From Terfezia claveryi (Eukaryota > Ascomycota > Pezizomycetes > Pezizales > Pezizaceae): a DNA stretch of 64,000 nucleotides. Of this stretch, positions 33,240-44,881 are shown one piece after another. The translations under genes were made by a program, and so were the position numbers. Numbering within the stretch: the stretch's first letter is position 1; each line of letters starts with the position of its first letter. Under the pieces are notes generated by a model. That model worked only from the letters and a program-made list of their open reading frames with translations. It had not been told where the DNA came from and searched no databases. Location of the stretch: assembly GCA_015179025.1 (NCBI GenBank), contig WHUX01000043.1, positions 186,001-250,000 of the forward strand, given 5' to 3'.

Positions 33240-34380
33240 CAATCGGGAGCCAGCGTCCCCTCATTTTTAGGTGACTCGCTCCGGTTACCTCCCAAGAGCC
33301 AATGTGCCCCCATAATCCCTCTCACCCCTACATCCTGTATAATATCTGCCATGGGTCTCTGACAGGGACCCCATGAACCGCAATTGCCTTTACTGAACCG
33401 GTATCCCTAGGTGGACTAGTTGATGGGGGTGTTTTGGCTGGTCGGGATTTCTTACCAGCCTTTGCTGCCGGTCGTGCACCCTTTTTTTGGTAGTTGGAAG
33501 TGCTACTACCGGAGCGTCGTCGTCATCCTGGATAGGTCTTCATACATGTCCGGCCTATCCTTGATCTCAACATCCTCACTGTCTCTTGCCCCCCGCTTCT
33601 CCATCATCTTCTCTAATCTCTCGACCCCCACCTCTGACTGTGCTGCAGCTACCTCTGTATCTTCTCTGCCTCTACTGCTGCCTGGTCAGACTGGGTTGCT
33701 ACCGATACCGTCTCAACCGATAGTGCCTTCCCCTTTGCCTGCCATTTCTTCCGCTCGGCAGCCACCACCTTCCCCGCCCTCACCTGTACCTCCTTTTCTG
33801 CCCAAGCCTTCCACTTCTCCTCGATGTCTAACTCCTTCCCTTGCTTCTTCCCGTCTCTGTACACCTCTGCCTGGTTTCGCAAAAAGAACTACTCTCTGTT
33901 TCATCTCAGAGAGTTCTTTGCCGACTTTGGATACGTCCGTTCCTTCCTCAAGAATAGCGGTTGTCCTCTCCTCTCCTCCAACTTGCATTCATAGTTAACA
34001 ACACTATCCTGATACTTCACCATTTCATCACAGGCCGCTTTGAAAGAGTTAGCTAGCTGTTGCCTTCCCTCCCCTTCAACTGCACCATCTGTTAGAACAA
34101 TGTCATGATCGGTCTCATAAGCCGTAAGGTTCAAGAAACACATCGTATGTTTTAACAAAAGAACGCTACCTTCATCCACTCTTCCACGCTTATCTCCGCA
34201 AACTTATTCAACCTCTGATCCGCTCCCCCATTCATCAATCAACTCCTCATCATCTGTGTCAAGAAAACCCACTGGATTTCCTTTATTGACCTTCCCCGCT
34301 TCCATCATCCTCCGACTCTTCGGTGTTATCGAATTGCTCCCATTGAGCATACCTTTAATCTCTTTCTGAAGATTTTAGGC
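33240..34380 (-). pseudogene. Tad-like LINE ORF1 remnant
   Basis: Minus-strand fragments: 33901-34179 (MDEGSVLLLKHTMCFLNLTA), 33649-33988 with a coiled-coil-like basic region (KWKAWAEKEVQVRAGKVVAA), and near 33345-33240 VKAIAVHGVPCQRPMADII then GVRGIMGAHWLLGGNRSE. The last matches the C-terminal block of fungal Tad ORF1 (VxGVP, then GVRGARWLLGxxR) and the fragment at 17167-17250. No zinc knuckle or ORF2 follows on this strand. Stops and shifts separate the pieces. The proline-rich plus frame at 33420-33998 is a shadow. Confidence 0.55.
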
Positions 34381-35297
34381 AACTCTACGCTGGTTGTAGG
34401 ACCAGGTGTTGTTAGTTGCATAGGATCCGGGGTTTAATACCTTGGTTTGTTGTCTAGGTTAGGGACAGCCAAACTGGATTTACGTAATTTTTCATTTTCT
34501 CAAAAATATAACTTTTAGTAAAATTCGACAAGACCCTTGATTTGTTGAGGTACATATATATGACAACCACTTCACTCAATCTATATTATGCAAACCTGGT
34601 CCAGTCTATCATGATTTTTAGGATGTCAGAGGAATGGGTATTCTTAGAAGAATTTTAAGAGTACGTAGCTTTATCTTTGCTTCCTTTGACCTTAATTCCA
34701 ATGAATTTTTTTTTTCAAATGGCCATTTGGTGTAGAAAGCCAAGAAGAGACGGTTGTGACAATTTCCACTTGATGGCCGCCCGCTTCCAGATCCCAAAGC
34801 TACACAGCCTCCATAGCCCCCACCCTCTCAAAGAAAATTAGACATCTGTTTACAACATTATATCACATTACAAGTATAAACTCTAAAACATACTCCCAAG
34901 CTAACAACCCACCAGTTCGCTTATGTAGTATATGAACCTATCATAGCTTACTCCCTCCATCTCTTGAGCTTGCAATCGAGTTACCCTGAAATCAAGGTAT
35001 TATGTTGAAGACGAGGTGGACATACGCTACATAACTCATAAATGTATCGATAACAGCTGCTCAGCATAAAACAAGCTATTATCGTGCGGTACATTCCTCA
35101 TACATAAAGTTAAGCTTTTATTCCCCATTCACCGTCCATCCCATTCAATTTTTCCCTTGTAGAGAAATCCCAAGCAAATAAAGCAACGGCAAAACCCGAC
35201 CAGATACCACCAACCCATACCATCTGAAGTCTAGACTGAGATAGGAAATTCAAGAACCACAAACATTTATTCATCAACCATATTCCTCACCTCCACC
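34381..35297. other. Intergenic stretch downstream of the DUF2828 gene
   Basis: AT-rich with no gene-like frame. It contains the likely 3' untranslated region and terminator of the minus-strand DUF2828 gene: AATAAA-like words in the transcript sense lie within about 200 bp of its stop. A T9 run lies at 34707. Confidence 0.35.
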
Positions 35298-37894
35298 TTA
35301 TCCAACAACCTTCAACCTCTCATAGGCCGGATTCGCCAACAATTTCCTCATTGCCTTCACAGGATCAAGCTTTTTCTTCTTCTTCTCCTCCCCTTGCCCC
35401 TCCTCATTCTTCCTCTTCTTTCCCTCAGCCTCCTTATCACCCTCCACTCCAACCACCACAATGTCCTCCTCCTCCTCCTCCTCCTCCTCCTCGTCGTCCT
35501 CCTTATCCTCGTCTTCATATTCATCGCCACCCAAGTCCGCCAAAAAAGCCTTCATAGTCCCCGCCCCCCCACCGGCCATCATAACAACCCCCTTCTGCTC
35601 CCCAGTGACCGGCTTCCCAATCGAACCTGTACTGGCAAGATTCCAGTAAACCATCGTAGGAAGCTCATATCCAGCTTCCTCATACTTTCTCTTCAACCTT
35701 TCGTAACCAGTCTCCCACGTCGGAGCGTCATCCCCGTATCCCTCTGCCATGTCAAATTGCATATCGCTAAACACAAAAATCTTTTTCACCATCTTCTCGG
35801 GAGGAACTTTGTGTGCCAGCGCTCTCGGCAATAACAACTCCTCAAAGACGGCCAGGAAATTTGTATTCAATCCCCAGGATGCCTGCTCGACATGCCTCAC
35901 TTTGCGCACGAAATCCCATTTCTCTGTACCTTTAGTATTCCCATCATCGATAACACCGTCAATCCTCACCAGTTCCGGTACCTCGCTGAAGGTAATGAAA
36001 ATACCCTTGAACGGCTCCTCTGCAACCTCCGCCAACAGCATGCCCAGACCAATAGCCGAATCCATTGGGCAAGTGCGATCATTCTGCACCGGATAGGACA
36101 TCGACCCAGAGACATCCACAACTGCAATTGCCGATTCGAGAATGCCTCGCTCTTTGACGCTTTTGACTAATGAGTTCCATTGGCCATCAATAATTTGTCG
36201 TTCGACATCCCCCTGGAGACTCGTATTATAAGAGTAGCTGTATGGTAATGTTTTCGCGCGGTGGACGAGCGTGGATGGTGTTAGGACTGAGCCGGATATT
36301 TTCGCCTTCCCTTCAGCAACCTTTTTCAGGAACTCCATGAAACGAGTAGTATCTTTCTTGGAGAACACCTGTTTGTACCGATTCATTGCGAGGGAGGGAA
36401 CCTGGTTGTAATTAATCCGATCAAAGGTTCCTGCCGTGACATCCCTCTCTACAACCCTTAGATGTTTTCTGAGTGGAGAGAGGTATACTCTTCGGTATAG
36501 CTCCCTCGCAACTTTCAAGTAGCCCTCTCGGTCGGTGAAGAGGTCGGCGCAGAGTTTATGCTCTGGGGGGAAGAGGATCTCGGCTATCGAAGATGCAAGA
36601 AATGTATGCTTATCATGCTGAGCTTCTAGACTCGGTGCCCACTTCGCTGCAAAAGTAATCTTCCTCATTCTCTCTTTGTCTAGGGACTCCACCGCTTCTA
36701 GGTCAGCATGTAATTGTGTCGCAAATGCTCGAGCGGTAGAGAGATGCAGGAGCATGTAAAAGCTGTCATCAAACTTTCGGAGGAAATTATCATGTCGCTG
36801 CTTTTCCGCTGCATGTCTTGCAGCCTTCGCCAACCGTAATTTCTCTTCGAGGGTAAGGGAAGGGGATTTGGATGCTCGTGATGCAGTTTCCTCCTCCCGA
36901 TGCTTCTCCTTTTGCTCCTTCGTCATCCATGCTAATCCACGGGGCTTCTTGAGTTTGCATTTCGCCTTTCCCCATGCATGTTTAAACTTCTTGGGGGATT
37001 AAGGACATCATGAACATTAGCAGAGAAAGTCAAGCTATCCTGAACCTGGAGGACGAGAATATTTGCCAGATCCTTCCAGTATCCGTGGGAGTACACCGGG
37101 TCATTAACCTCCTCTTGCTCCTCGGCCTCCTTCCTTTTCCCCTCCTCGGGTTTTTCCACAATCTTCCCTTCCGTATCTGTATCTTTCTTTTTCGGCTTAA
37201 GGATAGTCCTTTGAACTACCCACTCTAAGTTTGCTAAAACAGTGGCCTTCCCCCTGAGACCGGCAGTCTGACATAGCCATCCAACGCATCTGTAAAAGTT
37301 ATCCTTCTCCCCTTTCCCAAGATGAATACTTCTGCATTGGAAAATGATCTTCAACGTCTCTAAAGGGTCCATATTCCATGATTGTGTGAGGAGATCATGG
37401 AGCATCGGGGGAGAAATATCCCCTTGTAAGTCGCTGAAGAGATCCAATGTGGGAGTGAGAGTGGATGCGTATGCTGGCATGTTGTTTGTTGTCAAAGTCA
37501 GATTCTCGGGAGCTCCTCGGGAAGGAGTTGAAGGAAGGGCGTTGAGTAGAGATGAAATGAATGGATCTGCCAGTTTCAAGTCCACGTTTGTTGCAAGGGT
37601 TTCTTCTGCCTTTGGCACAGGATCCTCCTTCATCTCAACATCCTCTCCTGCTTTCCCGTCACCTCCCTTGCTGAGAATATCCCAGCTTGCATCCGTTTCA
37701 GCCACTCCCTCCACCATAGTGATGTCCTTCTCCGTGCCATCTCCACCTTCTTTCCCCTCGGATTTGAGCTCGTTCAAGGCAAACTCCAAGAATTTGTCGG
37801 CGGGATAAAAGAGCTCTGGGCGATAGGGGACCAGGACGGGGTGGGAAGAGTCGAGAGAGGAGGTTTTCTTCTTTGGCTCCCTAGCGGTCGACAT
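35298..37894 (-). CDS. DUF2828 / vWA-domain protein, one apparent frameshift
   Basis: Two abutting minus frames make one protein of about 860 residues: 36932-37894 (from MSTAREPKKK) and the 36926-35298 frame. The first has a disordered acidic start, then the DUF2828 entry MPAYASTLTPTLDLFSDLQG, DPLETLKIIFQCRSIHLGKG and SHGYWKDLANIL. The second continues KFKHAWGKAKCKLKKPRGLA and holds a von Willebrand A fold with the metal-site motif VVDVSGSMS (about 36098-36125) and IFVFSDMQFD. Such proteins resemble TROVE/Ro60-type RNA-binding proteins; their role in fungi is unknown. The phase changes at a run of five G (36993-36997, plus strand), so one base may be missing there by mutation or sequencing error. 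The end is very acidic then Lys-rich. Confidence 0.85.
35464..35512 (-). repeat. GAG trinucleotide run coding a polyglutamate stretch
   Basis: CCT/CTC triplets on the plus strand encode nine or more Glu in a row near the C terminus of the DUF2828 protein. Such runs vary in length between alleles. Confidence 0.8.
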
Positions 37895-38493
37895 TGTAAG
37901 AACCTCGAGTGTCTGTGTCTCGATAGGCTGAGTGGGGTGTGAAAAATTGGATGATGGATCAGAGAGGCGGCGGTTTGTGTGCTGAGGTGAAGAGAAAAAG
38001 ATACCGAGGTCTCCAAGGCTTAAGTAATATGCATCTGTGATATGCTATATGCTATACCATTGGCTGCATTTGTAATGCTTGAATATGCATAGGCAGTTTT
38101 CCACTAACTCTCCATACTTAGGGTGACATTCTGTAGCTAGTTTGAATTTAATATGCCAAGCTTTCATGCATGCATGCATATGCGGGATTCCCAAACTGGA
38201 AGGAAAAGGTATGGTCCTATCTTAGACTCTAGTTGGCACCACATTCACCTAGTAGCCAACTAGACTACTTAGCTTAGGAGGATATGAATCAATTACCTCT
38301 TATCCTGCCTACTATCATGAGCAAAAATGACTATGAGAGTAAGCTTTAGACAGCGATCTAGGGGTACCCAGACACAGCTCTATATAGGGTGAGCGTTAAT
38401 ACTCCAGGTTGGTGACTTTGTAGTGTGATCACCAGAGACTACTTAGTATGCAAAGTCACTAGAAAAGGCAGCTATTCAATTTATATAGGACCC
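37895..38493. other. Upstream region of the DUF2828 gene
   Basis: The first 150 bp upstream of the ATG are pyrimidine-rich on the transcript strand, as in many fungal promoters. Further left, CATGCATGCATGCATATGC (38164-38182) is a short alternating palindrome. No gene is seen. The last bases GACCC (38489-38493) are the target duplication of the next element. Confidence 0.4.
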
Positions 38494-38714
38494 TGTAAGG
38501 TAGTGATCCTTTATCCACATATGACGAGACTAGCTCCCCATAAGCCTAGATATTCCATATTAGGGAGACTAGATCCCCAATGAACCTGTACATTAGGATA
38601 TGACCAAGGAGGCTAGCTCCTTGGTCTAGAGACTAGCTCCCTAGCGAGCTGTACTTAAGGCTCGACGGAGGAGAAAGAATGGAAACCATCCTGCATACAA
38701 GCGTCTACCTTACA
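38494..38714 (+). repeat. 5' LTR (221 bp)
   Basis: TGTAAGGTAG...CTACCTTACA, a perfect 10-bp terminal inverted repeat. Inside are several GACTAGCTCCC words in both orientations. No strong TATA box is seen. Confidence 0.92.
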
Positions 38715-38717
38715 AAT

Positions 38718-38735
38718 TGGTAGCAACACCTCGTT
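38718..38735 (+). promoter_or_regulatory. Probable primer-binding site
   Basis: TGGTAGCAACACCTCGTT starts three bases after the 5' LTR; TGG pairs with the CCA end of a tRNA. I cannot name the tRNA. Confidence 0.5.
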
Positions 38736-38954
38736 CTCAAAAACTCAAGGTCCAAAAAGTTATTACTCTTGAGCAAAGCCCTTAATACTATCTTATCCTC
38801 CTACTGAGCCATGCTCTGTAGATGCTTGACTGAGCTGGGCTCTGGCAGTGATCGGAGGAGACCAACCCCAACTTCAAAACTCATTAAGATGTCTTGGACT
38901 TCTGGTATCCCAAGAACCCTACCGGGGAACAGAAGAGATATCATATACCCTAAC

Positions 38955-40115
38955 ATGGATGCCCTCCTCAAACAACAGGAGGAAAGCTAGATAGAAGAAA
39001 TAGAAAAGGAAGATGATACTGATATAAGGGAGGAAATGGGGGCCGAGGAAGCCGAAGAACTGAGGATGACCATCCCCCAAGCAAACCGAAGACAAAAGAG
39101 CAAGGGAAAGAGACTGGAAACCGAGAGTGATAAATGGGGATCTGGAATAGCTGAAATGAAAAAGATGATGAACTTGAAGATGGAGGTGAAAAGGAACGAA
39201 ATGCTCGAAAAGCTACAACACTCAATAGCAAGGAAGTTCGATGAGTTCAACTGGAGGGTCTCCTTATTAGAACAAAAGAATGAGGACCATAGACTAGAGA
39301 AGAGAGCCCAACATAAAACCCCGACATACAAAGAATGATACATCGAGTCAGCAGTGATGTCACACTCTGAGTCAAGAAACCCCCGACCCTCGATTCCCCC
39401 CGATTACGACTTACATTCAGACACCGAACCCCCTCTATATGAGAGAGTGCATATGAGAGGTGGACAAGGATGGGAAGGGCTGGAGACTTAAGAGGAAGAT
39501 GCTGATGACAACGAGGAAGACTTCGGAATAACGGAAGCAGGCTTGGGAAGAAGAAGGGGTGAAGATGACCGAAAAAGAGAAAGGAAAAGAGAGGAGAGAA
39601 GAAGAAGAGAAGACAGACCTCATGATAGGAGAGGGGAAGACCAGTCACGAGATCGATATGGCGGAGGATGGGGGAGCCACCGCCCAAGCTCTGATCAAAG
39701 AGAGACACCCCTAAAAGTAGAGGATATCAGTGAATTTAAGGGAAAAGACGTCGAGTACTATATAAAATCCCTGGAAGTGATATCTGAGATATATGGAAAA
39801 ACTAGGGTTCTGTCAGTACTACCGAGATGTATGAAGGGAGTAGCTAGGGAATGGTTCATATCCATCCCACCGGACAATCGACCATATACCAGGTTTTTGG
39901 AAGGGTGGGCATATCTCCTGCATAATGGGTTCGGTGAAGATCTGAGGAGAAGCAAAGAAAGAGCAGACACAAGGACATTCAAGCCCTGGAAGGAAACTGT
40001 GGAAGAGTACTTCTATAAAAAAGCTGCGATGCACAGAAGAGCCGAACCACAAATATCAGAAGTGAAGACAATGAGAGAAGTATAGAAAGAGTTATTACCA
40101 CACACCCCAGACCTA
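38955..40115 (+). pseudogene. Gag N-terminal part with four stop codons
   Basis: One gag frame is broken by stops at about 38988 (TAG), 39336 (TGA), 39490 (TAA) and 40083 (TAG). At each place the inverted copy at 47300-48440 has CAG, CGA, CAA and TGG, so each stop came from a C-to-T or G-to-A change. Content: acidic start, coiled coil KMMNLKMEVKRNEMLEKLQH, an Arg/Glu-rich stretch near 39560-39640, then the capsid-like KGKDVEYYIKSLEVISEIYG, MKGVAREWFISIP and FKPWKETVEEYFYKKAAMHR. Confidence 0.8.
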
Positions 40116-41696
40116 ATGGTTGTATCATGGAAACAATACAATCAAAAAGAGTTCCGAGATGAGTTAATCCAAAGATATGAGATGGTAGAGAAGCTGAAAC
40201 AAAGATCCCACCAGGATAGAGCTGAGAACAGAGACAAAACAGGTAGGAAAGGGAAGAGAGATTGGAAGCCGGGAACAGAGAACAGGAACAGAGATAGAGG
40301 ATATGGATCGAGGTGGCCAAAGAAGAAGAATACAGAAGAAGTCAAGAAGGAGGTAGAGAAAGAAAAGGAGAGCAAAACAAGAGACAATAGACCAAATAAA
40401 AAGACCTACAATACAAAGGTACTGACAGATGATGAATCAGAGAACATAGAAGAGGATGACCAGTACTCATCAGACTCATCTTCATATCAATCAACAATAT
40501 ATGTAGTCAAAGTAGTCAACTCTTTTCTTTCGTTCATGAGATACAGAACTATGCCAAAAGCAGACGAACTGAAGGTAATGGAACTTACTACACCTCCTTC
40601 CATAGGAGACGAGCTGTCATTCCTCAATGGCCATCTTCTACCTCCAGAAGTTTGGCTCTCAACCCCAAAAGGAAACACACCGACTGTAATGGGCTGTGGA
40701 GACTCGGGTGGTCAATGCCTGATTCGGTTAGATGTGTTGAAATCGAGAGCCCTAGAGATAAAGATCAACCAAAACGCCAACCATGGACCTTGTTTTAGTA
40801 GTGTAGGAGGAGGTGTGTCCCCTACCCTAGGTTTTGCCCTGGTCCCTATATATATCCCTGATGCGGAAGCCCTGAGGGGGAATACAACATATAGGAAAGT
40901 AGTAAAGATAGTGGTGGAATTCCAGGTCGTAAAAGAGCTTGAGTGCAACTTCCTGATAGGTAGAGATGCGACGAGGGCGTATGGCATGGACTTCATTGAG
41001 AGTGAAGGAGTAATCAGAATAGAGAAGGTGGAAGTCCCTATAGTAGACTACTATTCGAAAGACAGACGAATGACATTAAAGAATACAGTACTCCTGTTGA
41101 AGGACATGGTGATTCCCCCACACCGAGATGTACTGATACCAGTAAGTATGTCGACAATGTTCCCAGAACGCCAAACACTACTATTCTCACCTAGATCTTT
41201 TGTGGACATCTCAAGAGAACTACAGGGACGGATTCCCTCAACACTCATATACAGAGATACACCCATTCTGACATTCTCAAATATGTGCAACTCTCCAATA
41301 AAGTTAAATAAAGGAGAAGTGATGGGAACAGTGAGAATACTAAAATCAAATACAAAAATGACTTACTTTGCAACTCCAGAAGTGATCCAGAATGGCTACA
41401 ACTTGAGAACCATGACGACAATGGAGATACTGATACAGGGTCAACAACCGAGCATACTACAATTACAGGGTATATCGACCCCCCCATGGAATAAACAACA
41501 GACAATATCGACACTGGAGGAATTCTGGCACCAGAATATGGAACCCAAACTGGTCAGAAAGGCAGATGAATTGTTGATGGAAAGATGGGACCTGATCGAA
41601 ATGGGAAACAGAGATATTGGCAAGAAAACAATAAGGCAGTGGCACAGAAAAGAAAAGAGGGATATAGAAAAAGGGAAATTTAGATTTGTAAGGTAG
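40116..41696 (+). pseudogene. Gag C-terminal, protease and linker; runs into inverted LTR
   Basis: An open 526-residue frame that is really the inside of gag-pol, not a gene start. It holds the gag end (EFRDELIQRYEMVEKLKQRS), a Lys/Arg/Asn-rich basic part, and a retropepsin-like region: VMGCGDSGGQCLIRLDVLKS with an Asp-Ser-Gly, later ECNFLIGRDATRAYGMDFI (the FLIGRD box). A linker follows (WHQNMEPKLVRKADELLMER). The frame is cut at 41686, just before RT, by the edge of the inverted LTR, and the stop lies in that LTR. Confidence 0.8.
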
Positions 41697-41907
41697 ACGC
41701 TTGTATGCAGGATGGTTTCCATTCTTTCTCCCCCGTCGAGCCTTAAGTACAGCTTACTAGGGAGCTAGTCTCAAGACCAAGGAGCTAGCCTCCTTGGTCA
41801 TATCCTAATGAACAGGTTCATTGGGGAGCTAGTCTCCCCAATATGGAATATCTAGGCTTATGGGGAGCTAGTCTCATCATATGCGGATAAAGGATCACTA
41901 CCTTACA
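41687..41907 (-). repeat. LTR of the inverted copy (221 bp)
   Basis: Same family and exactly the same length as the outer LTRs but reversed. Its inner edge (41908-41921) is the polypurine tract read on the minus strand, so it is the 3' LTR of the inverted copy. The outer edge abuts the broken gag-pol of the host element. Confidence 0.92.
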
Positions 41908-41948
41908 TCTTCCCCCCCTCCAATATAAGTTCGACCCGAACTGTCCTT

Positions 41949-42437
41949 CTAATCCTTTAACCTCTGTAGGGGTCTTCTTGTTCTGCCTGACCTTCTTGGG
42001 CCACTTTTCTCTTCCAGATCTTCTTCATTTGCTGCTGTAATCCCATCAATCATAGTCCTTCCCGTGTTTTCATTCCTGTTCTCCTCCGTTTTCATTCCTT
42101 CTGACTCCTTCATCACTCCTTCACTTCTTTCCCTAAATTCCTTCAGCAAACTCAAGTCCTCACCCAATATCTCAATTGATTCCCATGCTACCTCTTCTAT
42201 CTCTTCCTCTTCTCTCAAGCATAGTACCTCCTGTCTGTCCTTCCATATCCTTTCCCCCAGGATTTTTCTTATTTTTGGTTCATTCGCCGTATTCATTCTC
42301 AGGGTCGAGTTCGCCGTTCCTTCCCTGGCCTTATATTTCCGTAGGTGTTCTATTGAGACAACATCATGCATATTCGAACCCTGAGGTATTTTTATCCTAT
42401 ATGCAACTGGTGACACCACTTCTACCACTTGGACCAC
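41949..42437 (-). pseudogene. Integrase C-terminal tail (inverted copy)
   Basis: A 162-residue frame: VVEVVSPVAYRIKIPQGSNM, HDVVSIEHLRKYKARE, then a charged tail ending RRSGRTRRPLQRLKD. The V-S-x-V-A-Y-x-I/L-x-x-P and hDVVS-x-x-HLRKY blocks are the usual SH3-like end of Ty3 integrases. No chromodomain follows. It matches 49875-50363. Confidence 0.85.
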
Positions 42438-42467
42438 CTGGGATACTGGGTCTAGTTTCTTTCTCCT

Positions 42468-43330
42468 TTATAGTTGTAGGCATGCGAGGTCCCCGAGTAG
42501 TAATTTTATCGGTGTATGTTTCCTGTCGTAATGCTTTTTCTGTGCTATCTGTGCTCTTCTCAATGCTTCTTCCGCCTCTGCTCTCCTTTTTGTCAGGTCT
42601 GCTACCATTTCCTCTGCAGTCAGTGAGTGTCTGAAATTTTTCCGTGTAGCTTTGTCTCCAAAGTTTTCTGGTGGTCTGCCGTATAGTAGAGCAAATGGTG
42701 ATTTCCCAGTTGATAGGTTTATGGATGAGTTATGGGCGAACTCCACTGCCGGCAGAAGTTGTATCTACTGTTCTATTGACTCGAGTATCATTATTCGCAA
42801 TGTTGCCTCTATCGTTCTGTTCATTCGTTCTGATTAGCCATCAGCCTGTAGATGGTATGCTGTCATCATTGCCAGCTTCGTTCCTGCTAGGGACATTAAT
42901 ATTTTCCAGAAGTCAGATATGAACCATCTGTCCCTATCACTAATGATTACTGATGGTACTCCCCAGGTTGAGAATATCATGTTAAAGTATCTTTTTGCGA
43001 ATTGTTTGGCTGTATCTAACTTCTTGCAGGAGATCAGTCTGACCGCTTTGGTATACTTATCTGTACAGGTTGTTAAGGAGTCAAAACCTCTAGAGGCGGC
43101 AAGCCCTCTACAAAGTCTATGCTTACCGTATGCATTGGAGCTATGGCGGGGATTGGCTGTAGGATTCCAGACTTCCTTGATGTATTTGTTTTTACTACCT
43201 GACAGTTATGGCATGAGCGACAGTATATCTCAATGTCCTTCGCCATTTTTGGCTAGTATAGTCTCTCCTTTACTTTTTCCAGAGTTCTTTTGTATCCTGA
43301 GTGGCCCATTTCATCATGTAATATCTGTAT
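42468..43330 (-). pseudogene. Integrase (inverted copy), frameshifted
   Basis: The end is open (MEFAHNSSINLSTGKSPFAL, then GRPPENFGDKATR). Upstream, the minus strand reads IYCRSCHNCQVVKT (zinc ligands) and DFVEGLPP, then loses phase: relative to the plus copy at 49200 one C is missing in a CCGCCCTC run. In-phase stops then follow to about 42830, some from transitions such as CCA to CTA. Confidence 0.8.
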
Positions 43331-44639
43331 AACCTTGATCCTATAGTTCTGTGGTACACATATTCTGTTTAACTCTCCTTCTACTCTGAATAGTATCCCC
43401 TCGTCATTCCATCTAAATCTCTTGTCAGTGTCTATTCGAGTTGGGTCCACTAGCCCCATTTCTCCAGTTGCTCGAATGTATCCTCCGAATGTTTCATCTG
43501 TTTCATAGGAGGAGGTCATCTTTCTCATGAGGTTAGAGTTTATTGACAATACTGTAGTTGTGAATGTGTGTGGAGATGGATGTCTTGAGAGTGGGTCCAC
43601 ATTGAAGTGTGCCAGTCCTAGTCTATATATGATTTTTATCTTGTTTTCCATAGGTCCCAGTAGCATTACCCATTTGTGAAAGCGGCAGTTCGTTGATTGC
43701 TTTATTGACCACAGCCATTGCAGTGTGTGGTAGTCTGTTATCACTGTCACTGAAGACCTATCCAGGTAGTGTGATAATTTTGTGAATGACCAATACACTC
43801 CCAGACATTCCAGCTCCGTTGCTGAGTAGTTCTTCTCTGCAGGTGAGAGTGATCTTGAGATAAAAAGGATAGGGTGTTGTTTGCCATCTTCATCACACTC
43901 CTGTTGTAATGCTGCACCTATTCCAATCTTCGAAGCATCTGTGTATAAGTGAAATGGTTTATTGTAGTTCGGGTATCCAAGGACTGGGGCTTTGCAGAGT
44001 AGGGACTTGAGTTCCTCCAAAGTGGCTTCTCTCTCAGGAGTTGGTTCCACCTTTTGCCTGCTTACCTTCCTAACTTGCTGCTTTGCATCCAGGCCAATCA
44101 GGGATTCCTTCTCGGCCGCCTTCAAGGCTGATGTCAGAGGTTCTGCTACTGATACGAACTTCGGGATAAATTGCCTATAGTTTGAGAACTGGCCCAGGAT
44201 TCTCCATAACTCTTTCACTTTTTCGGGAAAGGTAATACCTTAATGGCCTCTGTCTTTTGTTCTAGTGTTCTCAGACCCAATCGTGACACTCGCATTCCCA
44301 GCAAATCCATACTTGAAAATCCAAAGTTACACTTTCTCTCATCCAGTGTAAGGTTCACCCTTTTGAATGCGGCTAGTACTTTCCCAAGGTGGTCTAAGTG
44401 CTCTTCCCATATTGGTGACTATACCACTATATCATCAATGTATGTCAGCACGAATTGCCAGCGCCATCTCCCCAAGAGTGAGTCAATTGAGCATTAAAAA
44501 ATACTGAGGCATTCTGTAGTCCAAAAGGCACTCTCTTGTATTGCCATTGACCCTCCTTCTCTATTACAAAGGCACTCAACTATCTGGATTCTGGGGACAG
44601 TTCGAATTGGTGGTATCCTTTGTTTGTATCCATAGTCAT
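43253..44639 (-). pseudogene. RT C-terminal half and RNase H (inverted copy)
   Basis: From the MITE edge the frame reads MDTNKGYHQFELSPESR (RT palm), a damaged stretch 44240-44580 that includes QYKRVPFGLQNAS-like text, then the open 321-residue frame 43253-44218: LWRILGQFSNYRQFIPKFVS (thumb), FHLYTDASKIGIGAALQQEC (RNase H Asp), SPAEKNYSATELECLGVYWS (Glu), SVTVITDYHTLQWLW (Asp), ending in the integrase entry DEMGHSGYKRTLEKVKERLY. It is one of the best-kept pieces. Confidence 0.85.
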
Positions 44640-44881
44640 CAGGAAAGAAAATAGTTTGTCTCCAGTGTCTCTAGAGACAGTATTGCCACTGGAGACAAGG
44701 TGTGTCTCCACGATTGGCAGAATGTCTCCCAGTGTCTCCTGAAGACACTGGGAGACATTGGGAGACACATGGGAGACACTCAGGAGACATCTAGGAGACA
44801 TAAAAGACACAAAAGACACCAGAGACAACCCTGTCTCCTAGAGACACCACCTGGCATCCCAATACCACTTTTTTCTTGCTG
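44640..44881. mobile_element. 242-bp hAT-like MITE packed with GAGAC/GTCTC words
   Basis: The ends are imperfect inverted repeats, CAGGAAAGAAAA and the inverse of TTTTTTCTTGCTG. It interrupts RT between FST and MDTNKG; flanks ATAGTCAT and ATAGTAGA share ATAGT, which would fit a decayed 8-bp duplication as made by hAT elements. I count 15 copies of GAGAC or GTCTC (nine and six), many as GGAGAC or GTCTCC. No ORF. A hAT origin is inference from the CAG ends, duplication length and subterminal repeats. Confidence 0.6.

Noticed and set aside
33420..33998. Plus-strand Ser/Pro-rich 192-residue ORF
   Set aside because: Antisense shadow of the Lys/Glu-rich LINE ORF1; composition is what a shadow would give.
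35351..35834. Plus-strand Pro/Leu/Ser-rich ORFs
   Set aside because: Shadows of the polyglutamate and lysine-rich end of the DUF2828 gene.
38494..38714. 221-bp repeats as SINEs or solo MITEs
   Set aside because: They have LTR ends, primer site, purine tract and a 5-bp duplication around a gag-pol body.
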